Shown: positions 9,049 to 17,525, counted from the first letter of the stretch. The stretch: DNA of 64,000 nucleotides from RBG-16-57-11 sp964503145 (GCA_964503145.1 CAZCYV010000007.1:87205-151204); one strand, 5' to 3'. Program-made: numbers and translations. The notes: generated from the letters alone by a model not told the origin.

Positions 9049-11959
9049 GGCCGCCTCCATCGCCGTTCTTTTCGTCGGTTAACCGGATGCGCACGCGGCT
9101 GACGTTGAGCAGCCGCACCACCTCCTGCACTGCTGTTCGCATGGCGCCTTCCAGGCTGAGCGAGCCTTGAGCGCTGGTGACGATCTGGTTGATCAGTTCC
9201 TCCTGGCGGGCGCGGTTGCGGATTTCCTCCAGCAGGCGGGCGTTTTCCAGCGCCAGCGCCAGTTGGGAAAGCACTTCGTCGATCAGCGCCTGATCCTGTT
9301 CGGTCCACTCGCCCAGCTGCGCTTCGCGGCGCAGGCGCAGCAGCCCCAATTTCTGGTTGCGCAGTTCGATCGGGGCGATCAGTTCGGGCGCAGACGAAGT
9401 GTCTTCGGCGGTCGCAGCGGCTTCCGCTGGCGCGCCGTCGGCTTCTTCGAGCGGCTGAATGCCTCGCGGCCCCAGCGCATAGCCCAGGCGTCCGCCCCTG
9501 GCGCGCATCGCCGATAGGGCGCGCTGCCAGCCCTGGCGGATCTGCATGCTATACAGGTTTTCCAGCTCGCGCAGGGCTTCCTGGCTCTCGGCCAGCAGGC
9601 GGGCGTTGTCGATGGCGATGGCGAGCTGGTCGGCCAGGATTTGCAAAGTCTCCAGGTCTTCCTGGTTAAAGGCGTTGGCCTGCCTGGATTGCACATCCAG
9701 CACGCCGATCACCCGCTTGCCGATCTTGAGCGGCAAAGCCATCTCGGAGCGGGTCATCGGCAGGTCGGGGTTATCGAAGTACACCGCGTCCTTGTCGGTA
9801 TCCAGGGCGATGCGCGGCTCTCCGGTGCCGGCTACGTAGCCCACGATCCCCTGCTGGCCGACGCGCAGACGATGGCCGCGGGCGAGCATCCTGCGCCCCC
9901 CTTCCGACGAGGCGGCGCGCAGGACGGCGTAAACCGGGCGGTCTGCGCTGCCCGCCGCCGCGGCGCCCGGCGCTGGCAGGCTGCGGTCGAGCAGGAAGAT
10001 GCCCGCGTGGTAGAAGTTGAACTGCTCCGAGATCAACCGCACGGCGTTCTGCAACAGGCGATCCAGGTCGCGAATGGAGGCCGCTTCACGCGCCACCTGC
10101 GCGGTCACCTGGAGTTGCACGGCGCGCCGCTGCAGGTCGCGCGTGCGCTCGGAGACGCGCCTTTCGAGGCTTCCGACCAGGTCGCGCAATTGCGCGGTCA
10201 TGGTGTTGAACGAGTGCGCCAGCAGGCCCAACTCATCTTCAGAGTAGATCGGCGCAATCTGGTTCAGGTCTCCGGCGGTGATGGCGGCTGCGGTTTCGGT
10301 CAGGCTGCGCACCGGTTGCATCACCTGGCGCACGGTCAGCCAGGTGAGCCAGAACAGCAGCGCCCCGCCGACCAGCAGCACGATCAGCGAGATGCGCTGG
10401 AAATTGCGCACCGGCGCGAACAGACTGGCTTCGGTCTGCTGCACCGCCACCCCCCAGCCGTTGGAGAGCAGGTTCAGGCTGGCGCGCCAGCCGATATCGT
10501 TGACATCGGTGAAGGCGTAGTCGCCGGTCTGGCCAGAGCGCAGGTGCTTCACCGGTGGGTAATTGCTGATGTCTTCCATCAAGATCCCTACCGGCGGGCC
10601 GGAGATCGCCAGGATTTGATCTTCGGAGTTGATCAGATAGGCGGTCGCTTCGGTGTTCAGCACTGCCTGACCCAGGATGCGCGAGACCAGGCGCAGGTCG
10701 CTGGCGGCCATGCCCACGCCCAACACCAGGCCGCCGGGCTGGCGGATGGGCATCGCGATCACCAGCGCGGGCTGCCCGGCGCTGCCGACGAGTGTCTGGT
10801 AAGTGATCGGCTGCCCGCCGACCGCCCCCTGGAACCAGGCGCGGTCGCTGTAATTGGCCGGCGGCAGGCTGTCGCTGCGGGCGATGTTCATGCCCGACTT
10901 GTCGGTGGTGCTGGCCAGGTACAGGTCGGGGTAGGTGCTCACCAGGGCGCGCAGGGCGGGCGTCTGGCGGGCTGGATCCATTGAAATGATGTCTGGGCTG
11001 CCCACCAGGGTGCGCAGCGCACGGGTGTTGTAGGCCAGCCAGACCTCGGCGGCCTCGGCGACCGAGCGATTGGTGGCGCTCAGGGCGCGGGCGGCGTCCT
11101 GGGCCAGCACGATCTGCGCCTGTTGGGTCAGGAAGGCCCCCAAGCCGGCCAGCAGCGGCAGGGCGACGATCAGCGCCAGCATCGTCAGGCGGCGTTGCAG
11201 CCTGCCCTGGCGGAAAGCGGGCGAGGGGATGAGTTGCGGCAAGAGCGCAACGCTGAAGGCGGCGAGCGCATAGGCCAGCAAATACAGCGCGCTGGCGGCG
11301 AGATGGAGCGCCAATGCCGCCTGCGGTTGCAGCGGCAGGGCGACCAGGGCGGCGGGGAACAGGTTCGCCAGCAACAGCCAGAAGGCCGTGGCGCGGTTCT
11401 GGCGTGAAACCTGGCGCGCGGACAGCGCCGTATACGCCAGCAGGCTCAACAGCGCCAGGCCCGCCCCGCCAAAGATCAGGGTGATCAGGATGGGGCTGAT
11501 CCATCCCTGGGTGAGATGGAGCGGGAAAACGTAACCGCCGCGATAGGCAATCGCCGCAGGGCCGGTGTACCACAGGCGCGTGCCGAGTAGGGCGTCGATC
11601 AGGGTAAGCCCTGGCGGCATAAGCCCGATCAGCGCCAGGCTGCGGGCAAGGATGGAATAGCCCCGCTGGCGCAGGGCGGTGGGCTGCAGCAGGGCAAATG
11701 AAGCGAGCAGCAGCGCCGGCACGACGGCGGCGGTGGTGGCGGCCAGGAGCAGCGCCGGCAGGCTGGCCTGGCGGGAATCCTGAGCGGTCGCCATCAGCCC
11801 CACGGCAAACGTATTGAGCGCCAGGATCAGCAGGGTCATGCCGACCAGCCGATTGGAGACGCGCCGCGGGTCCAGGTAGATCAGGTACAGGCCGATGATG
11901 AACTGCACCAGGGCGATCAGCCAGGCGAGGTATTGCAAGGATTGATTAATCGCCGTCAT
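9032..11959 (-). CDS. 7TM-Cache-HAMP-GAF-GAF sensor protein, array member 3 (975 aa)
   Basis: This is the longest array member. Residues 1-235 hold about seven hydrophobic helices resembling the histidine-kinase N-terminal 7TM region. Another TM (about 262-285) precedes an extracytoplasmic Cache-like domain (about 290-500; YSDRAWFQGAVGG, GLVLGVGMAASDL). A further TM, a HAMP domain (VMQPVRSLTETAAAITAGDL) and a coiled coil lead to a GAF (TRSEMALP, GVLDVQS), a short second GAF (APIELRNQKLGLLRL) and the truncated end (TAVQEVVRLL). Two stacked input modules on one chain imply integration of a membrane and an external signal; this is inference. GGGGAGG precedes ATG 11959; the start overlaps the upstream gene by 14 bp. 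Confidence 0.9.
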   Translation of the reverse strand: MTAINQSLQYLAWLIALVQFIIGLYLIYLDPRRVSNRLVGMTLLILALNTFAVGLMATAQDSRQASLPALLLAATTAAVVPALLLASFALLQPTALRQRGYSILARSLALIGLMPPGLTLIDALLGTRLWYTGPAAIAYRGGYVFPLHLTQGWISPILITLIFGGAGLALLSLLAYTALSARQVSRQNRATAFWLLLANLFPAALVALPLQPQAALALHLAASALYLLAYALAAFSVALLPQLIPSPAFRQGRLQRRLTMLALIVALPLLAGLGAFLTQQAQIVLAQDAARALSATNRSVAEAAEVWLAYNTRALRTLVGSPDIISMDPARQTPALRALVSTYPDLYLASTTDKSGMNIARSDSLPPANYSDRAWFQGAVGGQPITYQTLVGSAGQPALVIAMPIRQPGGLVLGVGMAASDLRLVSRILGQAVLNTEATAYLINSEDQILAISGPPVGILMEDISNYPPVKHLRSGQTGDYAFTDVNDIGWRASLNLLSNGWGVAVQQTEASLFAPVRNFQRISLIVLLVGGALLFWLTWLTVRQVMQPVRSLTETAAAITAGDLNQIAPIYSEDELGLLAHSFNTMTAQLRDLVGSLERRVSERTRDLQRRAVQLQVTAQVAREAASIRDLDRLLQNAVRLISEQFNFYHAGIFLLDRSLPAPGAAAAGSADRPVYAVLRAASSEGGRRMLARGHRLRVGQQGIVGYVAGTGEPRIALDTDKDAVYFDNPDLPMTRSEMALPLKIGKRVIGVLDVQSRQANAFNQEDLETLQILADQLAIAIDNARLLAESQEALRELENLYSMQIRQGWQRALSAMRARGGRLGYALGPRGIQPLEEADGAPAEAAATAEDTSSAPELIAPIELRNQKLGLLRLRREAQLGEWTEQDQALIDEVLSQLALALENARLLEEIRNRARQEELINQIVTSAQGSLSLEGAMRTAVQEVVRLLNVSRVRIRLTDEKNGDGGGHGATE

Positions 11960-13925
11960 TCAGGGCCTCCCCTGAATCTTTTTGCCCGCTTTCTCCGGCC
12001 ATGAGCGGCGGGCTTTCGTTGTCCGGTGGGTCGAGCGCCGCATCCGTTCCGCCAGGCCATAGCTCGATCCAACCCTCGCGCGCCCCCAGAGTGTCGCACA
12101 GTTCTTGCAGCGCGGTGCGCAAGATGGTGTCGATGTCGGCCGAGGCCCATAGCTTGCTGGTGATTTGGGTGGCGGTGTGTTCCAGCGACGCCTTGCGCCG
12201 CGTATCCTCCAGCAGGCGGGCATTCTCCAAGGCCAGGGCCGCCTGGTTCGACACGGCTTCCACCAGCGCCAGCTCCTCGGCAGACCAGGCCGGCCTTCCG
12301 CCATCGGCGGGGTTAGGCTCGATCGTCAGGCTTCCGATCACCTGGTCGCGCAGGCGGATGGGGACTTCCAGCCGGCCGGCTGCCGGCGGCTCGTCCATCG
12401 AGCGTTCGCCGCCGGGGTAGGTGTAAGAGACCTCGCCGCGCAACGCCGTCTCCAGTTGCCAGGCCTGCTCCAGGTATTGGCGGTGCAGGGTGCGGATTTC
12501 TTCCAGGCTGGCCTGGGTGGCGGCGAACAGGCGGGCGTTTTCGATGGCCGAGGCCAGGGCGTCGGCGATGCCCTGCAAAATGAGGATATCGTCCTGGTCG
12601 AAGGCGGCTTCTTCGGTGGATTGGATGGTCATTGCGCCGAGGACGCGTTCGGTCTGGGCGCCCTTTTCGGGGAAGCCGTCGCCGGCGGCGCCCTCGTGAA
12701 CCAGGATGGGCAAGGCCAGCTCGGAGCGGGTCAGGGGCAGGTGGGGGTTGTCGAAGCGCACCGTCTCCTGGCCGACGTTCTGGGCGATGCGCGGCTGGCG
12801 GTTTGCCGTGGCCCAGCCGATCATCGAGTCGCCTCCTACGGCGAGCTTGTGGCCTTCGGCCAGCATCCGCCGGCCCGCTTCGCCGCTGCCCGCTTTCAGC
12901 ACCGCATAGGCGCGCGGCTCAGGCGGGGTTTCGGCGGCGCCGGTCTGGTCTGTCTCGATGCCTGGCAGGCGGTCGAGCATGTCGTCGAAGGGGCTGGGGA
13001 GCCTTCCGGCGGGCGCAGCCGGGGCTGCGGCCATCTCTTCGATCAGGAATACGCCGACGTAGTACAGGTCGAAACGCTGGCGCACCAGTTCACACACCTG
13101 CGGCAGCAACTGATCGATATCCAGCATGCGGCTGATGGCGCGATTGATCTCGGCCACGGTCCTGATCTGCACCAGGCGGCGTTGCAGATCGTCTGCGCGC
13201 TGCTGACTTTGAACTTGCAGGCGGGCCTGCTCTGCCTGCAGTTCTTCGATCAAGGCCTGGCGCTGCTCCAGGTTTTGCTGCAACCCGTCCCAGAGCATGC
13301 GCAGCGAGAGCGCGCCGCCGATCGCCAGCGCAGCTAAGTTTGTAGTTGCCGCGATCCAGTAGTACAACGCCTGGCTCCCCCTGGGGGCGAGCGGCGCTGG
13401 CGCAGCCAGCAGCCCGCCGGCCATCAACGCGCCGATGACCCCTACGGAGACGATGCTCAAACCCAGGACGGCCGCCAGGCTGCGCCGCCCGGCCAGCAGC
13501 AGGGCGATCATCGGCAGCACGACCAGCAGCGCCCGCCCATTCCCGTAAAGCCCATCGGTGAGCAGGGCCGTCAACCCGATGACCCACAGGGCCAGCAGCA
13601 GCGTGGCCATACGCGGCCGGTTTCCCCAGCGGCGCAGGAAAGCCGCCGCGATCAGACCCAAAAACGCCAGGCCGTAGAGCGCCAGCGCCTGCCAGCGTGC
13701 AGTTTGGAGCGCAAAGGGCAGGTTGATCCCCAGGCTGATCACCCCCATGCCGAACGCAATCCAGAACAGGCGCCCCAGCAGGTTTTGCTGGACCTCCTGA
13801 GTTGGTCGAGGCGCCTGTGCAGGCGCAGGAAGCGGCTCTGCAGGGCTGAACGGAGCGCTCGTGTCCTCTGGCGGCGCTTGCAGCGGCCTGTTCTGTCGCG
13901 GAGCGTTGAATATCGGTAGCCTCAC
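11946..13925 (-). CDS. 6-TM GAF sensor protein, array member 2 (659 aa)
   Basis: It starts with GTG at 13925: AGGAGG lies 8 nt upstream and the start overlaps the previous stop as GTGA. A Pro-rich cytoplasmic N-terminus of about 45 residues precedes about six TM helices (50-205), a coiled coil (LIEELQAEQARLQVQSQQRA), a GAF domain with TRSELALP (interrupted by a Gly/Glu-rich insertion before RVLGAMTIQS), a short second GAF (VPIRLRDQVIGSLTI) and the shared C-terminal remnant (TALQELCDTLGARE). The tail is acidic and disordered. No output domain is visible. The next gene starts 14 bp before this one ends. Confidence 0.9.
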   Translation of the reverse strand: MRLPIFNAPRQNRPLQAPPEDTSAPFSPAEPLPAPAQAPRPTQEVQQNLLGRLFWIAFGMGVISLGINLPFALQTARWQALALYGLAFLGLIAAAFLRRWGNRPRMATLLLALWVIGLTALLTDGLYGNGRALLVVLPMIALLLAGRRSLAAVLGLSIVSVGVIGALMAGGLLAAPAPLAPRGSQALYYWIAATTNLAALAIGGALSLRMLWDGLQQNLEQRQALIEELQAEQARLQVQSQQRADDLQRRLVQIRTVAEINRAISRMLDIDQLLPQVCELVRQRFDLYYVGVFLIEEMAAAPAAPAGRLPSPFDDMLDRLPGIETDQTGAAETPPEPRAYAVLKAGSGEAGRRMLAEGHKLAVGGDSMIGWATANRQPRIAQNVGQETVRFDNPHLPLTRSELALPILVHEGAAGDGFPEKGAQTERVLGAMTIQSTEEAAFDQDDILILQGIADALASAIENARLFAATQASLEEIRTLHRQYLEQAWQLETALRGEVSYTYPGGERSMDEPPAAGRLEVPIRLRDQVIGSLTIEPNPADGGRPAWSAEELALVEAVSNQAALALENARLLEDTRRKASLEHTATQITSKLWASADIDTILRTALQELCDTLGAREGWIELWPGGTDAALDPPDNESPPLMAGESGQKDSGEALNDGD

Positions 13926-16336
13926 GCTTCAACCTCCTGATCCGCTGCTTCCGGTTGGATGGCCTCGGGCGGCGGCCCCGCAGGGTCAGCCGGCCCATCG
14001 AGCCGATTCGCCGGCGAGGAGGCCAGCGCTTCGGCCGTGGCCAGGGGCCGAGGGTCGATGCGGATGGTCGCCCGCCGCGCCCCCAGGGCGCGGGTCAACT
14101 CGTCGGTGGTGGTCTTCAAAATTGCTTCGATCTCCACCTGGCGGCGGATGCGTTCGCTGATCTCGTTCACCAGGCGCTCATAGCGCGCCTGCCTGCGGGT
14201 GGCGTCCAGCAAGCGGGCGTTGCGCACCACCACGGCCACCTGCGTGGCCAGCATCCCCAACAGGCGCTCATCTTGATAGGTGAAGCGGTATTCTTCTTTC
14301 ACGTCTTGCACGATGATCAGGCCGATTACCTGACCGCCGAAGAGCATCGGCACCCCCAGCCAGGATTTGGGCGCTTCGCCCACCTGCATGGCGTTGAGCT
14401 CCTGGGTCTTGGCGTCGATTTCGGCCTTGGTGAACATCAACAGCGGTTTGCGGGTGCGGATGATCTCCGAAGAGAAGCCCGGCCCCAATGGGAAAGGCTC
14501 GACTTGCAGGCGTTTTCCCTCCTCGACCATGTAGGGGATTTGCACCATGTTGCTCTCGGCCTCGTAGATGACGATGGCGAACGAGCCGACCTGCCCCATG
14601 GCGCGCTCGACCTGCCGATGGATCATGATATACAGGTCTTCGATTTCGGTCTCGAAGGAGATCGCCTGGCTGATCTGCCAGAAGGTTTCCAGCTCGATGA
14701 ACTGGCGCTGGATCTCCTGTTGCGCCTGGATGCGCTCCAGAGCGGCGGACGCCAATCCGAGCAGATCGCGATACGGCTCGAGCAATTCCGGTTTGACCAT
14801 CAAGGGTGGCATATCGGCCGTCGAGCCGATCAACAGGACGGCGATCAGCTTGCCGTCGCGCACCTCCGGGATCAGGGCGGCGGTGCGGCAGCCCAGCCAG
14901 CGCGCAATCAGCACCAATTCCCGCGGCGGCTCCGGCTCCTCCAGCCCCAGGGGGAACGCCGGGTTGACCTGCCATTGCGATTTGCCATCGAGACGCAGCG
15001 CCGCCTGGTTGACGTCGCTGATCAGCAGCATTTCGTAGTGGCGCTGGGAGAAGTATTGCTCCACGGTGTCCAGGCGCGGGCTGACCACCGTATCGGCGGA
15101 CCCCGGCGCGACCAGGGGCTGGCCGCGGTTGCTGCGGCATTCGATCACCCGCATGGGGACCCGGGCGGCGTTGGCCTCGACGGTGGCCTCGTCTGGGCGC
15201 ATGAGCACGGCGGAGGGGAACGGCGAGGTGCGCAGCGCCTGGCACATCGCTTCGATGATCTGTTCGCTGTTCTCGGCCTGCGCCATGCGGCGGCTGGTCG
15301 AAAACACGGTCTCCAGATCCGGCAAGAACGAGGAGAGCTTGCCGGTGGCTGTCAGGCCGGTTGGGCTGGGGCTGCGCACAAAGCTGCCGAGCGCCAGCGC
15401 CAGGATGCCCACCAGGGATTGCATCTCGGCGATGACGCGAATCGAAAACGGCCCCAGCCGGCTGTCCTTCACCCGACTGACGGTGAACAGGTCGAGCACC
15501 CCCAGCACGCGCCCGCCGTTCCCGCTTGCGATTTGGATGATGGGCAAAGCGGCCTCGAAGATGCCGGTGTCGTCCTGCGTCGACCCCACCTGGGGACGCC
15601 GAGAGGCGATCGCCCGGCCCACCAGCCAGTCCATCGTCGGCGTAGCGTCCAGGTTGACGCGCTCGGCTTTCAGTTTCTGCGCCAGTTCGGGCGCTTCCCG
15701 ATCCAGGGAGCCGATGCTCTTGGAAAGCACAGCAAACGAGATGCCAGCCGGTTCTTTGCGTTCGATCAGGTAGATGGCGGCGTAGTTGCAGGCATAGTAC
15801 CGGCTAAAGACCTCCAGCGCGCCCTGCAGAAGCTCGTCCAGGTTGACGCTGGAGGTGGCCAACTGCGCCATTTGGATTGGCGCCATGCGCCTGCCGTTGT
15901 CTGCCTCGCTTTCGCGCGCCATCAGCAGGCGCTGAAATTCGTTCATTTCCTCGGCGATCTGGTTGAAAAGGTGGGCCAGCTTGCCGATTTCGTCATCCGT
16001 ATGCACCTGGGCGCGCTGCTCCCAGCTGCCTTCGGAAAACGTGGCGACAGTGTGCACCAGGCTTTGAATCGGGCGGGACAGGCGGCGGGCGGCGATGGCT
16101 GTCAGGCCGGCGATCACCAGGACGGTGGCGGCCAGCAGGATGACCGCGCGCTGCTGGTCGGCCAGGGACATTTGACGCAGCAGTTCGCTGGCGTAGCCAT
16201 ACGCCGCGGCCAGAATCATCACAATGGGGATCATTGCGATGACGAAAAATATGCGAAACATTTTTCGGGCGATCTTTCCGAATTCCTGTCCGGAAGAATC
16301 GGGGGAGATCGGCGGCATTTGCGCTTCTCCTGTCAA
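13922..16336 (-). CDS. HAMP-GAF-GAF-GAF sensor protein, array member 1 (804 aa)
   Basis: This is the first gene of the GAF array. TM1 (about 27-49) and TM2 (about 63-83) are separated by only about 14 residues, so there is no extracellular sensor. HAMP (RRLSRPIQSLVHTVATFSEG) precedes three GAF-like regions (about 155-315, 345-535, 555-720). It differs from the other six: the TRSE signature is missing (FEAALPIIQI instead) and the middle GAF is divergent. It still ends in the shared remnant (TTDELTRALGARRATIRI) plus a Pro/Ala-rich tail. No kinase or cyclase is present. AGGAG lies 8 nt before the ATG. Its short loop suggests a cytoplasmic signal or a relay role. Confidence 0.88.
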   Translation of the reverse strand: MTGEAQMPPISPDSSGQEFGKIARKMFRIFFVIAMIPIVMILAAAYGYASELLRQMSLADQQRAVILLAATVLVIAGLTAIAARRLSRPIQSLVHTVATFSEGSWEQRAQVHTDDEIGKLAHLFNQIAEEMNEFQRLLMARESEADNGRRMAPIQMAQLATSSVNLDELLQGALEVFSRYYACNYAAIYLIERKEPAGISFAVLSKSIGSLDREAPELAQKLKAERVNLDATPTMDWLVGRAIASRRPQVGSTQDDTGIFEAALPIIQIASGNGGRVLGVLDLFTVSRVKDSRLGPFSIRVIAEMQSLVGILALALGSFVRSPSPTGLTATGKLSSFLPDLETVFSTSRRMAQAENSEQIIEAMCQALRTSPFPSAVLMRPDEATVEANAARVPMRVIECRSNRGQPLVAPGSADTVVSPRLDTVEQYFSQRHYEMLLISDVNQAALRLDGKSQWQVNPAFPLGLEEPEPPRELVLIARWLGCRTAALIPEVRDGKLIAVLLIGSTADMPPLMVKPELLEPYRDLLGLASAALERIQAQQEIQRQFIELETFWQISQAISFETEIEDLYIMIHRQVERAMGQVGSFAIVIYEAESNMVQIPYMVEEGKRLQVEPFPLGPGFSSEIIRTRKPLLMFTKAEIDAKTQELNAMQVGEAPKSWLGVPMLFGGQVIGLIIVQDVKEEYRFTYQDERLLGMLATQVAVVVRNARLLDATRRQARYERLVNEISERIRRQVEIEAILKTTTDELTRALGARRATIRIDPRPLATAEALASSPANRLDGPADPAGPPPEAIQPEAADQEVEA

Positions 16337-16356
16337 GGAATCATTGCCCAGGCGCT

Positions 16357-16385
16357 ATCGATCTGTTGATCTAGATCTATCGATC
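16357..16385. promoter_or_regulatory. GATC-rich imperfect palindrome between receiver genes and GAF array
   Basis: The 122-bp gap between the second receiver gene and the first GAF gene contains four GATC sites at 16360, 16368, 16374 and 16382, symmetric about 16372/16373 (core GATCTAGATC, outer ATCGAT arms). This is the only real gap in the cluster, so a regulator site or a recombination scar is possible. A -10-like GATAAT on the minus strand lies next to it but has no good -35. Confidence 0.35.
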
Positions 16386-16458
16386 TAAGGGATTATCCAT
16401 CCCTATTGGCATTTTGGGAGGGGATTCTTGCAGTTTTGACAGGGGATTTTACTTGCGC

Positions 16459-16920
16459 TTAACTCAAATCCCATACTGGTTCGCCGGAAAGGATGCGCCG
16501 GATCTGCTCTGGGAAACGGTCGGGGTCGATCGGCTTACCAATAAAACCGTCAAAATTGGCTTCGCGCGCCTTGCGCATTTGCTCTGGGCTGGCTTCTGCA
16601 GTAATCGCCACCACCCGAGTGTTTTTCAGTCTTGCTGAGGCGCGAATTTTTTGCAAGGCCCCATAGCCATCTTCGTATGGCAATCGAATGTCCATCAGGA
16701 TCAGGTCGAGGCGCGGCAGCGTGTCCGCATATTCGACCACTTCATAGCCGGATGTCTTCCATTCACAGTGGATGCCCATGTAGCCCAACAGGCGGGCGAT
16801 CAGCACGAAATTGGACACGTTATCTTCGACCACCAGCACGGTAGCGCCTTTGGGATCCAGGTTCGTCTTTTCCATGACACCTCTTACGGGCTGGCCGATC
16901 GGCAAAGGAACGTCGTTCAT
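16459..16920 (-). CDS. Stand-alone response regulator receiver protein (153 aa)
   Basis: A single REC domain follows about 25 N-terminal residues. It shows the acidic pocket (VVEDN), the phospho-acceptor Asp in LILMDIRLP, the switch Thr in VVAITAEA and the conserved Lys in FIGKPIDP. There is no DNA-binding or enzymatic output domain, so it acts by protein interaction, like CheY/Spo0F/DivK-type regulators. The start overlaps the stop of the other receiver gene by ATGA. The gene sits directly upstream of the GAF array on the same strand. The phosphodonor is unknown because no kinase is encoded in the cluster. Confidence 0.95.
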   Translation of the reverse strand: MNDVPLPIGQPVRGVMEKTNLDPKGATVLVVEDNVSNFVLIARLLGYMGIHCEWKTSGYEVVEYADTLPRLDLILMDIRLPYEDGYGALQKIRASARLKNTRVVAITAEASPEQMRKAREANFDGFIGKPIDPDRFPEQIRRILSGEPVWDLS

Positions 16921-17327
16921 GGCGAGATCCGCCCTGCGGCCTGCAGGAAGCGCGCAATCTGGTTGGTCAGGTCATCCACGTCGATCGGCTTTTGGATGTA
17001 ACCGTCGCAGCCAGCTTCCAGGCTGCGCTCACGGTCGCCTTTGAGGGCGTTGGCGGTCATGGCGATGATCGGGATATTTTTGAATTCGGGCTGCGCCTTC
17101 AGTTGGGCGGTGAGCGTGTAGCCATCGATGTCGGGCATGTTGATGTCCATCAGGATCAAATCCGGCAGGTTCGCCTGAATCACCTGCAGGGCCTGAGCTG
17201 CGCTCTCCGCTTCGCTGACCGAATAACCCTCAGCGCTGAGTATGCGCCGGATGAGCAGACGGTTGTCGGCGTTGTCTTCGATATAGAGGATGGTCGCTCG
17301 GTGGTCGTGCGTCTCTGAACCGGCCAT
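16917..17327 (-). CDS. Stand-alone response regulator receiver protein (136 aa)
   Basis: A single REC domain covers nearly the whole protein: YIEDNADN acidic pocket, phospho-acceptor Asp in LILMDINMPDIDG, Thr in IIAMTANAL and Lys in YIQKPIDV. This is the canonical CheY-like layout of DivK-type cell-cycle or relay regulators. It is the first gene of the candidate operon. There is no Shine-Dalgarno before ATG 17327, and a TAAAAT -10 box ends 9 nt upstream, which fits a nearly leaderless mRNA. Two tandem single-domain receivers suggest a phosphorelay or a competing phosphate sink. Confidence 0.95.
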   Translation of the reverse strand: MAGSETHDHRATILYIEDNADNRLLIRRILSAEGYSVSEAESAAQALQVIQANLPDLILMDINMPDIDGYTLTAQLKAQPEFKNIPIIAMTANALKGDRERSLEAGCDGYIQKPIDVDDLTNQIARFLQAAGRISP

Positions 17328-17336
17328 AGCGGGATT

Positions 17337-17342
17337 ATTTTA
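17337..17342 (-). promoter_or_regulatory. Candidate -10 box of the receiver/GAF/ParA operon
   Basis: TAAAAT on the minus strand ends 9 nt before ATG 17327. The -35 position falls in the T tract of the tRNA terminator and matches poorly, so this call rests on the -10 and on the absence of a ribosome-binding site, which fits leaderless translation. Confidence 0.35.
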
Positions 17343-17356
17343 ACATAACTCGCCAT

Positions 17357-17391
17357 AAAGAAAAAATAAAAATGCTTGCAATCATGCAAGC
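17357..17391 (-). terminator. Intrinsic terminator after tRNA-Gly
   Basis: A 7-bp perfect stem (GCTTGCA/TGCAAGC, 4-nt loop) is followed on the minus strand by ATTTTTATTTTTTC. It separates tRNA transcription from the receiver/GAF operon that begins 30 bp later. Confidence 0.75.
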
Positions 17392-17418
17392 CCTGCTTAA
17401 CCGGTTGTAGAAAATGAA

Positions 17419-17446
17419 AGGCTCCCTGATTCGACCACGGGAGCCT
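17419..17446 (-). terminator. Hairpin immediately 3' of tRNA-Gly
   Basis: An 8-bp perfect stem AGGCTCCC/GGGAGCCT with a 12-nt loop is followed on the minus strand by TTCATTTTC. It is either a first, weaker terminator or a processing structure for the tRNA 3' end. Confidence 0.5.
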
Positions 17447-17453
17447 GGATGAG

Positions 17454-17525
17454 AGCGGGTGATGGGATTCGAACCCACGAATGGTAGCTTGGGAAGCTAC
17501 TGCCTTACCGCTTGGCGACACCCGC
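17454..17525 (-). tRNA. tRNA-Gly(CCC)
   Basis: The minus strand folds as a cloverleaf: 7-bp acceptor stem GCGGGTG/CACCCGC, anticodon stem GTAGC/GCTAC with loop TTCCCAA giving anticodon CCC (reads GGG, glycine), and a T arm with GTTCGAATC. The discriminator is at 17454 and CCA is not encoded. Two hairpins follow it. The LctP permease gene ends 47 bp upstream on the same strand. Confidence 0.93.

Noticed and set aside
885..16336. Hidden histidine kinase or diguanylate cyclase in the GAF array
   Set aside because: I looked for H-box (H-E/D-L-R/N), N-, G-boxes and GGDEF/EAL in all seven proteins and saw none; they end in GAF remnants.
13955..16369. 804-codon plus-strand open frame
   Set aside because: Shadow of the HAMP-GAF gene; composition (many Gln, His, Arg) is typical of antisense frames and no motif is recognisable.
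17180..17521. 113-codon minus-strand ORF covering tRNA-Gly
   Set aside because: It spans the tRNA and its terminators and overlaps the receiver gene in another frame; no coding evidence.
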